Shown here in pieces: positions 28,856 through 41,439 of a DNA stretch of 64,000 bases. The DNA is taken from contig NC_135552.1 in the NCBI RefSeq assembly GCF_964340395.1, forward strand, positions 27,932,181-27,996,180. The letters are read 5' to 3'. The translations under genes and the position numbers were made by a program. The stretch's first letter is position 1; every line of letters starts with the position of its first letter. Source of the stretch: Glandiceps talaboti (lineage: Eukaryota > Hemichordata > Enteropneusta > Spengelidae). The notes under the pieces were generated by a model that saw only the letters and a program-made list of their open reading frames with translations, was not told the origin of the DNA and searched no databases.

Positions 28856-29197
28856 GCGAATGGTTTAGAGTGGCCGGCTTGGAATCTACAGGTTGCAGGT
28901 TCAAGCCCATCACTGCCATTTGTTTCTGAGTGGCTAAAGTCCTTGGGTAAGATTTGAACCATGACTGTGCCTTAGTCAACCCAGCTGTATAATTGGGGAC
29001 CTGGTAGGATAGAGGTTGCAATATGAATGCTTTAATCCTATGCGTTTATAAAGGCTGCAATGGATTGTATCCCCCGGGAGTTGAGGAAGTATAAAGGGCT
29101 GTTGTGCCGCTATAGATCCGAGCCAGGGGTAATAATTGTAGAGCGCTTTGAGCACTCAGACTGGGTGGAAAAGCGCTATATAAGAACTAACATTATT
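28856..29197 (+). mobile_element. tRNA-derived SINE
   Basis: The 5' part has an A-box-like TGGTTTAGAGTGG and a B-box-like GGTTCAAGCCC at about tRNA spacing. The 3' part contains GAGCGCTTTGAGCACTCAGA and GGAAAAGCGCTATATAAGAA, an inverted pair (AGCGCTTT/AAAGCGCT) typical of a conserved SINE tail seen in several marine invertebrates. It runs straight into an (ACAGT)n tract, which looks like its expanded 3' tail. Length is about 340 bp. The family name is not certain. Confidence 0.7.
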
Positions 29198-29273
29198 ACA
29201 GTACAGTACAGTACAGTACAGTACAGTACAGTACAGTACAGTACAGTACAGTACAGTACAGTACAGTACAGTA
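29197..29273. repeat. (ACAGT)n at SINE tail
   Basis: About 15 copies of a 5-bp unit directly after the SINE 3' end. Confidence 0.97.
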
Positions 29274-29289
29274 TAGTGCCATACCACAC

Positions 29290-29415
29290 ATAGTCTAGAA
29301 TTCTAAACTGGTACTGTAACAGTACATTTACGTTTTCAAAACTTCATTCCCAATCCCATGGGTAATGAAGTTTTTAAAGCGTAATGTACTGTACCAGTTT
29401 AGAATTCTAGACTAT
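29290..29415. repeat. Inverted repeat between pentanucleotide tracts
   Basis: TAGTCTAGAATTCTAAACTG on the left is matched by CAGTTTAGAATTCTAGACTA on the right, and the pairing continues inward through GTACATT…ACTTCATT around a short CCCAATCCCATGGGT centre. Confidence 0.85.
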
Positions 29416-29429
29416 ACCGTACAGTGCCA

Positions 29430-29985
29430 GTATTAAGTACAGTACAGTACAGCACCGCACCGCACCCTACCGTACGGTGCGATGCGATGTGATACGATAC
29501 GATACGATACGATACGATACGATATGATATGATACGATGTAATACAATACAATGTAATGTAAGACAGTATTACAACGCAACGCAACGAACGTAACACAAC
29601 ACAACACAACACAACACAACACAACACAACACAACACAACACAACACAACACAACACAACACAACACAACACAGTACGGTACGGTACTTTCAGCACAGTG
29701 AAGTGCAGTGCAGTGCAGTGAGTGCGATATATTGCAGCACATTACAATACAATACATTACTGTAAAGTATACGTGCATTCCAGTGCAGTACAGAACAGTA
29801 CATGACAGTAAAGTAAAAAAGACAGTGCAGCGCGACAGTTCACTGTAACTCGCGACACTACTCTACACTACATAACATTACACTACATTACGTTATGCAC
29901 TACACTACATAACACTACACTACACTACACCACACCACACCACACCACACCACACCACACCACACTACATTACACTACAATCAGA
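29430..29985. repeat. Mosaic of pentanucleotide repeats
   Basis: Successive 5-bp families: ACAGT and CCGCA variants, GATAC (about 29488-29525), ACAAC (about 29593-29672), GTGCA variants, ACTAC and CCACA (about 29850-29966). Open frames on the minus strand are artefacts of 15-bp periodicity. Confidence 0.93.
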
Positions 29986-29989
29986 TAAA

Positions 29990-32900
29990 CTGGAAACACC
30001 ACACTACAATGAGTAACAAAATCCTGAAAATAACATGATACATGTATAAGACAATGCAACACAGAAAACCCTATTTGGTCTCTCCTACGTCATAAATTCT
30101 CAATTTCTCCACATTATTTCTCGCATCATAGACGTTTAATTCTCACTTAGATAGTCTGGGGTTAATTTTGAATTACTTGTGATGTGTATTTGTGGACATT
30201 TTCTGTATATCTACCCACTCCTGCAATCAGTAACGTTACTATGTATAATCAGACAAAACTCATCAATGTTATCTTGGCCATCAATACGTTCATGTTTCTA
30301 CAAAATCTAACTCATTTTACATGCATGAGATAATCTAAAATCGTATTCGTGATACATGTCCTTGGAAAGAGAGTATCTGTAGTGTAGATTAAATGTATAT
30401 TAAGTTTGTCATCAGTTGACTAAAGCTTTTAATGGCCAAATGTGATATATTCAAATGATACAAGTTTAAGAAATCAATGCCCGGTATTAGATGATTTTGA
30501 TAAAACCACCCGGGACTTGCCAGTCCAGTGATGCTTATATTCTCAGAGCTGCTCTTGGGCAATTGCCATTGCTATTGCCATATCACAGATCGACTGCATG
30601 ATGTAATATTTCTGAAATCCACACGCGATCAAGATGAAGATGAATTTGGTTAAAGTAGGGCTGTCGTGAGACGAAAATCCATTTTGAATAATTACTCCAG
30701 ATAATGTAATTGAGAGAGAGTTGATATAGTAACATGTATTAGATATGGAAGACAGTCCCTGAAGACGTAATGTATATGCAACAACGTGCTGCTTAAGGAT
30801 AAGGAAATCACTGGCTCGACGAACACGACCAGTTTCAACGCATGAGGGCGAATGGCCACCTGCCCTTGGCACCTTGCCATCGGCTATTGATACATCATAA
30901 CAATTCATGTAAACTTCTAGCAAGACAATCATGTTAAAAGAGATGACACGACATGAAATGAGAGAAGAAGAACTTGACAGATCTACAAGGAAATTCTGTG
31001 ATATTTATGTAAAAGTGTATATTCACGACTCTACGTACGCTATAGCCAGCAAACATCTTCACATCGAACTATATTATTACAGATTTACTTTTGGGAAATA
31101 GACAGTTTTGAAGTAGGACTTATATAAAAAATCAAAGACACGTGATACATACACCATGCACCTATCCACACATTACATACACCATGCACCTATCCACACA
31201 TTACATACACCATGTACCTATCCACACATTACATACACCATGTACCTATCCACACATTCTTGACGTCAGTACTGCCAACGTAAACGTTTCAGTTTCTCTT
31301 GTTCGGCACCGTTTGAACTAGTCTAGAAGTTGTCCGTGGCTTTGGACCCTTCTTCAAAGTCTGTAGACTACGTTTGCACACGTCACATAAAATGCTGTAT
31401 CTAAGAGACAACTTGATTAAATAACATAAATAAAATTCTTTTCGTTGATCTTTTCTGGTATCCCTTTTAATTGTTTCATGTTTCTTTCTGATCTTTTGCT
31501 AATTACAGACAACCAAATCAATACACCTAGATTAGACCGTTCCCCCCTTGGGATCGCAAACATCTCCAGACTTCTGTGTAAAATAAAGGGCAAATACATC
31601 TCCAGAACGTACCTTTTGTCTGTTTTATCCACTTAGAATTCCTTACTCCAAATTTAGAAATAGTAAGTCTAATTTCAATACAGCTGTAAACTGAAGCCTA
31701 GTAGTTAATAAGGTTATGTATTCATTCTATTTGGAAATCTAAATCTGATTTGGAAACCACACATACCGATCGTGATGTCGAGCTGACCTTTTCTATGGGG
31801 GTTCCTAACTATAAACGATGAAATGAACATCCACATAAGGGGAGGTAAGCGTCTCTTAAATTCTAAAACAAATGAACAAAGTAAAAAAAAAAAATAACAA
31901 AACAAAAGCAAATATTGTAAGAAAACCACGTGATCCCTGTTTCAAAATTGACCCGTCTAGTTTTGTTAATGTTGACGTGAGAGTTCCAATATCTGTGTGT
32001 TATTGAACTATATCTAAATAACATTACGTATATCATTATGTAACTTGTTACTATGGAAACGTTGAAATCGAATACGTACTTGAGAAGTTATATATATATA
32101 TAGTTATTTATATTCTACTGTGAATTAAGAAATAACAATTTCCTTTTAAAACTAAAGTGTAACCATTTTATTTTTTCTATCAAGATATCAAATAGATATA
32201 CTTTATTTATATGGTACGGTGACATCACTATTTCATTTCATTATGTTTCAGATGAATCATGATTTGATGGATATTTCTTGTGTTTTGCTGTGGCATGAAG
32301 CAAAAATACACAACCCCAATCATACGCAGTACTTACAAAAAAATATAGTACCTTTCAATGTCGTCAATTTCATGACCACGGGCAAGAGCGTCATATTCAC
32401 TTTCAGACTACTTAGGTTGATAAATATTATTAACGCCCCATGAGTAGGTCAAAGTTCAAGATAAGAGAAAATATTTGAACTGCTTTTGCAATTTTCGTTA
32501 TAATGGTTTGAATCTTGAATAAGCAATAAAATATATGAGCCATTCAGTCTGTAACAACGTCAAATTCCCATGTGAAAACGACATATGTTGAAATATTAGT
32601 AACAGGAAATGTCCTAGTAATGATTTAGGGGGAAAAAACTGAACTTATAGCAATCAATAGTACATGATACCTTTGGTACATTTTACATTTATGTAAACAA
32701 AAACCAAAAAAGCCCTCTTGTTTCTCCCTTTGTTATTAAAAATAAGTGATACGCAACTATGATGACTGGCTTTACTAGAGTCCCTAGAGAATTGTACTAA
32801 AACATGAATGTATTAAAAAAAAACTTCACTAGCCTGACTGTACCCACTGGATATTTGACTCTCACTGAGTCTCAGGGACAGTGCTATACACATTCTCATG

Positions 32901-33960
32901 ATTCTATATCAAGCTTGTTCTAGTAGCAATTACGACCTGTTATTGAGCTTTTAAAATATCCTGTTTTGTTTTTGTAAATGCAGAAAAAGTTTCGAGTATA
33001 AATTAAACTTGAAAGGAGTACTAATCCAGCTGCTACGGTATATTTAACTTTTAATTAAAGGGACACAGTCCATGTCTGAATGATTCACATATAAAGATTT
33101 AATTTGCATCTTCTGCATTGGTTTAATTAATCATCATTTATTAACCGAGAGATTTGTAGAATAGAAAGGCGTTGCATTGAGAGATATTAATGAACGATTT
33201 ATTTTGATGACGTAATTTTGGATACAGCTAGTAATTGTATTGGCACCATGGTCATAAAGAACGAATTCTACAGTATGAAAACGACTATACCCAGACACAA
33301 ATCAACATGGACATGATACTAGGTGAGTTTTATGTTAACGTATTCGTGGACATGATACTAGGTGAGTTTTCATGGGATTATTTTTTATGGAAGAGTCTCT
33401 TTTCATGGAAATATTTTTTCTTCCATGGAAGTATTTTTATGGGAATACATTTGTTCCCACCAATCTGTCGATTGAGAAGTAAACACTGTCAGTATTTTGG
33501 TCGATTATTCACCAACAGAAAGGTTTGTTGTTCCTACCATTGGAGTTTTAAATTTCTAAAAAATGACTAACGCGATTTTTTTCTCTACTTGCATTAACTT
33601 CAAAAGATTTCAATCGATACATATGTCTATGGAGACGTGTGAAAATTATTAGATTGTTCCAAGATTCCCTTTACGTCATTGATTTGACAATCTGATGAGT
33701 CAAATGACGTCACAGAGAGACCCGTCGATAAGTAATTGGGTTCATCTATCATCCTAGTTAGAGTACGTTGCTCTATGCAACTGTCACGTTTCGTGAATCG
33801 TTCCATTTGATGGGACCTAAATAATCAATATCACCGGAGTCATGCATGGAAGATAATGATAAAATGAACCTGAAATTGACATATTTGTCTCATCCTGGTT
33901 TTTACTTGTCTGTCACACCTGGCTCTGCAAATCTAGGTAAAGGATAAAAATCCTATTAAT
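29990..33960. other. Non-coding stretch
   Basis: No gene recognised. It includes four 28-bp tandem copies (ACATACACCATGCACCTATC…) at about 31147-31258. The minus-strand frame at 30543-30932 (129 codons) resembles no family and has no splice or codon support. Confidence 0.4.
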
Positions 33961-33965
33961 TCTGA

Positions 33966-35415
33966 AACTGACAAGCAGTGTAGTTGTACATCATCGCGCG
34001 TCACTGACAAACAGTGTAGTTGTACATCACTGCAACTGACAAGCAGTGTAGTTGTGCATCACTGCAACTGACAAACAGTGTAGTTGTACATCATTGCATG
34101 CCACTGACAAGCAGTGTAGTTGTACATCACTGCAACTGACAAGCAGTGTAGTTGTGCATCACTGCAACTGACAAGCAGTGTAGTTGTACATCACTGCAAC
34201 TGACAAGCAGTGTAGTTGTACATCACTGCAACGGACAAGCAGTGTAGTTGTACATCACTGCAACTGACAAGCTGTGTAGTTGTACATCACTGCAACTGAC
34301 AAGCAGTGTAGTTGTACATCACTGCAACTGACAAGCAGTGTAGTTGTACATCATTGCATGCCACTGACAAGCAGTGTAGTTGTACATCACTGCAACTGAC
34401 AAGCAGTGTAGTTGTACATCATTGCATGCCACTGACAAGCAGTGTAGTTGTACATCATTGCAACTGACAAGCAGTGTAGTTGTACATCATTGCATACCAC
34501 TGACAAACATTGTAGTTGTACATCACTGCAACTGGCAAGCAGTGTAGTTGTACATCACTGCAACTGACAAGCAGTGTAGTTGTACATGACTGCATGCAAC
34601 TGACAAGTAGTGTAGTTGTACATCACTGCAACTGACAAGTAGTGTAGTTGTACATCACTGCAACTGACAAGCAGTGTAATTGTACATCACTGCAACTGAC
34701 AAGCAGTGTAGTTGTACATCACTGCAACTGACAAGCAGTGTAATTGTACATCACTGCAACTGACAAACAGTGTAGTTGTACATCATTGCAACTGACAAGC
34801 AGTGTAGTTGTACATCATTGCAACGGACAAGCAGTGTAGTTGTACATCATTGCAACGGACAAGCAGGGTAGTTGTACATCATTGCAACTGACAAGCAGTG
34901 TAGTTGTACATCATTGCAACTGACAAGCAGGGTAGTTGTACATCACTGCATGCAACTGACAAGCAGTGTAGTTGTACATCATTGCAACTGACAAGCAGTG
35001 TAGTTGTACATCATTGCAACTGACAAGCAGGGTAGTTGTACATCACTGCATGCAACTGACAAGCAGTGTAGTTGTACATCATTGCAACGGACAAGCAGTG
35101 TAGTTGTACATCATTGCAACGGACAAGCAGGGTAGTTGTACATCATTGCAACTGACAAGCAGTGTAGTTGTACATCATTGCAACTGACAAGCAGTGTAGT
35201 TGTACATCACTGCAACTGACAAGCAGTGTAGTTGTACATCATTGCAACTGACAAGCAGTGTAGTTGTACATCATTGCAACTGACAAGCAGGGTAGTTGTA
35301 CATCACTGCATGCAACTGACAAGCAGTGTAGTTGTACATCACTGCAACTGACAAGCAGTGTAATTGTACATCACTGCATGCAACTGACAAGCAGTGTAGT
35401 TGTACATCATTGCGT
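33966..35415. repeat. ~32-bp minisatellite with internal hairpin, 1.45 kb
   Basis: Core ACTGACAAGCAGTGTAGTTG then TACATCACTGCA; about 44 copies. Some units carry an extra TGC/ATGCC insert. Each unit contains GCAGTG and CACTGC as a short inverted pair. Variants (CATTGCA, CGGACAAG, CAGGGTAG, GTAATTG) recur in patterns that suggest block duplication. Confidence 0.96.
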
Positions 35416-35526
35416 GCCACTTTAGAGAGACCATGCAATGTTATGATGTTTAACAGTTTATGAAATGTACTAGAATATTATATAATGAAATGCATTATGA
35501 AGTATAGTGCAATGTACTACAGTGTA

Positions 35527-35720
35527 CCATACTGTAATGTAATGTGATGTAATGTGATGTGATGTGATGTAATGTAATGTAATGTAATGTAATGTGATGT
35601 GATGTGATGTGATGTGATGTGATGTGATGTAAAGTAAAGCAATGTAATGTAATGCGATACGATGCGATGTGTAATATTGTAATGTAATGTAATGTAATGT
35701 AATGTAATGTAATCTGATAT
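35527..35720. repeat. ATGTA/GATGT pentanucleotide mosaic
   Basis: Alternating TAATG and TGATG 5-mers. The minus-strand open frames here are repeat translations. Confidence 0.93.
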
Positions 35721-37154
<1,434 letters not shown>

Positions 37155-37255
37155 TAAACCATACAGTTCTAACCCAGATATTTCGAAGAGACTGAGCTCC
37201 TCTTCATCGGTGGGTCTCCAGTCATTTGGGTTAGCACTGTATGGCTTACGGTATT
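37155..37255. repeat. Short inverted repeat beside AT runs
   Basis: GTAAACCATACAGTTCTAAC and GTTAGCACTGTATGGCTTAC form imperfect inverted arms around a CTCCTCTTCATCGG centre. Possibly a mobile-element end that carries the AT tract. Confidence 0.5.
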
Positions 37256-37282
37256 ATTTATAGACAGAACCTCAGTGTAAAG

Positions 37283-37284
<2 letters not shown>

Positions 37285-37359
<75 letters not shown>

Positions 37360-37392
37360 TACATACATACATACATACATACATACATACAC

Positions 37393-37472
<80 letters not shown>
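37285..37472. repeat. (AC)n(ACAT)n(AT)n compound microsatellite
   Basis: AC to about 37353, ACAT to about 37390, AT from about 37397 to 37471. Confidence 0.97.
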
Positions 37473-37477
<5 letters not shown>

Positions 37478-37479
37478 CA

Positions 37480-39530
37480 TATCTTTGATAGGTTTCACCT
37501 TTGTCATTTTATATACATTACATTCCATCACAACTGTACACTAAAGCTGTTTTCGTTTGTTATTTCATTGCAATACAGTTTTGTGTACAGTTACGATTTT
37601 TACACAAAAGAACTCGATGAAACCTTATATCTATAGATTATCATTTCAGTATTATGTGTAGACGTGGTTCGATCAAATACCTCCCCAAACTCTGACCCTG
37701 AAACTATAGATGATAATTTGATCATGATTGACTTGATGGAAAAAAGAGTCAATAATTCTCCACGTGGAATAGACAGTAAAGTACATTTGTGAATTGGTAG
37801 TCATTGTAACATAAGGTTAACACAGGTATGCGGCATGCATGCAGATTGGATATACGAGTGTACGTATGACATTTGCGCATATACAGTTGCGCAGTTTAAA
37901 ACACATCTATATGAAAGAAGTGTGTTTTATGTGTGAATAAAGTATCGTCATCTAACAGCTCTGGGTAGTTAATCGCTAAATATCGTCTGTGACACAAGGT
38001 GAACCCGTTGTAAGTTGCAAACACTCTGTGCTGTGTCATAAATCAGGACGTGATTTCTTACTTCTCATTAGACTATACGTGTTATCTCCTTCACTTGCTT
38101 TCGCTCTTTTCCCTATACACCAATCTGAAACGTGTACGATAATTTGCATGTGTTGCTACCTCGCAACAAGGTCGACTTTACTGAAAAAAACGCCCACTCA
38201 CTGAATATCTATGACCCTTCAGTTTCCTCGCATAACGCTCACGTGACTACTAGTAAGCTTAATAACCAGTTGTTAGATATAAAATATTTCAAAGTTACCT
38301 TCGTCACTATGGCTCGAGGCTGGCGACAGTCAAAATGTATTAATCCAATTAATGATCAATTAGACACAGTAGTTTCAGTACTATTAAAACATCGAATTTT
38401 GTATACGAAAAAAACTGTTCTGCTTCGTCTGGTCCAGTCGATTATTCTACGCTATGTAGAGAACCCCACAGTAAGAAGCTTTTAAAACTGAATGACTACG
38501 AGCATATTGCATGTAAAGAACGAGGGGGTCTTAATTCTGATTGCGTTTGGTTCGAGGCTTTTATCCGATTTCGTCAAGGTAACGGACGTCATTATGCCAA
38601 AAACAAATCTCTCACCTGTTTCGCCGTTGGAACAATCCGATAGAGTAAGACTAGAACAACAGTGTTCAGACATAAAAACTCGCCGAGACCTTGCGGATGC
38701 CATGAGTGTCGCTGAGTTTGTTGACGTACTATACGTACGTCTCCGCTATGTCCTTGCAGCACCTTTTCTTAATTCTCCTTCTCGGCGACTTCCAAAGGCA
38801 CACGCACACGTACACGCCGTCGGTATGAGCTGTACTCCTACATCGTGGTCCTCAATACGATGTTCTTCGACTTAGCAAATCTCCTAACTCTTCGTCCGGT
38901 TTGTAAAGCTTAAAAAGATACCGCATATGGTAGCGAAAAGTGGATGAATTGCAACCTAGAGGCGAGCGATGATGTGTATGCACAGCTGTTACTGACCCAC
39001 AAATGAGTCAGTTCCGACTCTGTCTCGCTGCCAGGGTCACTCATCTAAATCTTATAATAGTGTGAACGATTCTGATAGGACCCTGTGGTATTTTAATGTA
39101 ATAAAAATGACTCAACTAGATCAAGAAAAATAGCGACAAAATGGACTCGGGAGAATAAAATTGATTTTGAACACAAATGATTCTAGTAATTTAAATTTAA
39201 GACACATATTCCACGAGTGTGCATTTTTAAAATACGTTTATATCGTGAAAAGTTGAACTTGACAGCAATTATCTTTGGATCTGAAATGAGATAAATGAAA
39301 TAAATAAGATAGATGGATAGATATAACACATTTCGAGTTATATCGAAAATAAACTAAACATGACAAATGAATAACAAATTTGAAAATGAAATTATTACAG
39401 TGCATTTAAATTTTTTTTTAAAAACCCGTAAAACTAGTAAGATAATCAATTGATCAGATAGAAAACACATATACATCGTGATATACTACAAAACATAGAT
39501 AACGTGGATGAATGAATTGATATAGTGTCG
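37480..39530. other. Non-coding stretch with one CpG-richer patch
   Basis: CpG is locally higher at about 38510-38880. A minus-strand frame there (from the ATG at 38703) reaches a good CAG/GTGAGA donor at about 38611, so a first exon is possible, but I recognise no protein. Confidence 0.3.
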
Positions 39531-39535
39531 TCCTA

Positions 39536-40244
39536 CTCGGGTACATTACGGTCTGTGATTGTGTATAAAAACAAAATGATATGGTTAAAAGGTAAGATAG
39601 CATCTCCCAAACGCTATGAAATTAACACCAGTCCTTCACTACATACTATTCTTTTGAATGCTAGTGAAATTGTTTTCTGTATGCAAAATGTGGTGAAGAC
39701 GTCATCATTTAAGTATCAAAAATTCACGTTTTGGAACTATCAAAACCGGGAGGACAAAGACTCCAGAAATCGCCGAATTGAGACATTATACATTATTTTC
39801 GGTTGTTATGTTACAATATCTAGGTAGAAAGAAATTTCTAAATTAATCATTTTCGTTGTATGACTAATTATCTTTATTTTTTACCTATATTTGCATAACA
39901 ATGGTAACTTCAACATCAAATTTACTAAAAAATAATTAATTTAGAAATTTCTTTCTACCTAGATATTGTAACATAACAACCGAAAATAATGTATAATGTC
40001 TCAATTCGGCGATTTCTGGAGTCTTTGTCCTCCCGGTTTTGATAGTTCCAAAACGTGCAAGTTTTGATACTTAAATGATGACATCATCACCAAATTTTGC
40101 ATACAGAAAATTTTTTCGCTAGCATTCAAAAGAATATTATGTAGTGAAGACTGGTGTTAATTTCATAGTGTTTAGGAGATGCTATCTTACCTTTTAACCA
40201 TATTATTGTTTTTATACACAATCACAGACCGTAATGTACCCGAG
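39536..40244. mobile_element. 709-bp foldback DNA element with TA flanks
   Basis: Two arms of about 310 bp (39536-39847 and 39934-40244) are inverted copies with few mismatches around an ~86-bp loop. Ends read CTCGGGTACATTACGGTCTG and its complement, each next to TA. This fits a non-autonomous Tc1/mariner-like element with a TA target duplication. It encodes no transposase; the 100-codon frame inside is incidental. Confidence 0.8.
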
Positions 40245-40397
40245 TATCATTGCTGTTACGTTTCCACTAAAAGACCCTGCGGCTTGAAGTTATCATGTAC
40301 ATAGCATTTGTTCTGTTTTAAATAGACTATTGCAAACTTAAGCATAAGCAACTATGAAATCAGCATCATGTAATGAAATACCCTGACTGTTTCTCCC

Positions 40398-40501
40398 CAA
40401 ACAAACAAACAAACAAACAAACAAACAAACAAACAAACAAACAAACAAACAAACAAACAAACAAACAAACAAACAAACAAACAAACAAACAAACAAACAA
40501 A
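40398..40501. repeat. (AAAC)n microsatellite
   Basis: About 26 copies of a 4-bp unit. Confidence 0.98.
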
Positions 40502-40999
40502 CTCCAGTCATTCAACCTCCGATGTAGGATTATGTAAATAGCAGTTTTTAATTCCATACTTTTTTTTCCTAGCATAGTCTAAAAATAGTGGCGAATACAT
40601 TAAGAGGATTCTCAATGATAGTACGATTATAAAGAATCTCAAATCCTAGCAATAATGTCTTATTTAGTAAGATGCAGATTACGGGTATACAGCCTGCAGT
40701 TAATAATAGCTATCTATTTACGTATCTCAGACACTATAGTTGTGACAGGACTGTACTAGTATGTATGTGGGTTATTCAGTGACTAATGAATGTCAGGCTT
40801 TCGGCATTTCTAATAAAACTAGTCATTTCGTTACGTTGAATATAAAATCCCATGTTACGACTATCATAGACAATGGCTGATGGACCACCTATAAAGCATT
40901 GGCCAATGGGTCTCTCTCTCTCTCTCCCTCCCTCCCTCCCACCCCTACCTCCATATATATACAGGTACATATCAGGACGGCCCACGAAATCTACCAGTT

Positions 41000-41074
41000 G
41001 ACGCGTTATCTCTGCTGGCTATAGAGCACTCTGGCTAGTATTCTGGGGAAGTGAGTTCGAATCCTATACGTGTC
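41000..41074 (+). other. tRNA-like sequence (degenerate tRNA or SINE head)
   Basis: GACGCGT at 41000-41006 can pair with ACGTGTC at 41068-41074 (one G-T). An A-box-like TATCTCTGCTGG and a B-box-like AGTTCGAATCC sit at tRNA spacing, and TTTT follows. The anticodon stem does not pair and the T stem has a mismatch, so I do not call a working tRNA. Confidence 0.3.
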
Positions 41075-41117
41075 ACTTTTCTTTCCTCAATTCGATTTAA
41101 TTTGTACTTTATTTTGG

Positions 41118-41121
<4 letters not shown>

Positions 41122-41162
<41 letters not shown>
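41122..41162. repeat. (AT)n
   Basis: About 41 bp of AT dinucleotide. Confidence 0.97.
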
Positions 41163-41166
<4 letters not shown>

Positions 41167-41374
41167 CTATTTTAAGTTTATGCGTACGTGATTTCTATTG
41201 TGAGCATAAATTATTTGTTGACCCCTCAAGTCGTAGTCATGTTTTGTCGTAGTCAATATAACATAAATACTTCATTTTAATGGTGAGAATGAGAAACTGA
41301 TATAAATCCTAGTGAACACAATTACAAAGATTATAAGATATTGCAAATCGAATCCATCGTATGATATGATAATA

Positions 41375-41435
41375 AATAAATACTTTATTGATCCCAAAAA
41401 GGGGAAATAGAGAAACTATCAGCAGTACAACACAA
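41375..41435 (-). mobile_element. Likely LINE 3'-end fragment
   Basis: TACTTTATTGATCCCAAAAA followed by GGGGAAAT resembles the 3' tail of L2-like LINEs known from fish and other animals, here in reverse orientation. Only the tail is visible. Confidence 0.35.
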
Positions 41436-41439
41436 TATG

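Noticed and set aside
29433-29778. Cys/Val/Leu-rich minus-strand frames of 87-103 codons
   Set aside because: Translations of pentanucleotide repeats.
30543-30932. 129-codon minus-strand frame with hydrophobic stretches
   Set aside because: No family recognised and no splice context. By my rough estimate about one non-repeat frame of this length is expected by chance in 64 kb of AT-rich DNA.
33966-35415. CRISPR-like look: short repeat with dyad symmetry, many copies
   Set aside because: The repeats abut with no unique spacers, there are no cas genes, and the DNA is animal.
38492-38875. 127-codon plus-strand frame
   Set aside because: Low-stop, CpG-richer DNA; it resembles no family and overlaps the equally unproven minus-strand exon candidate.
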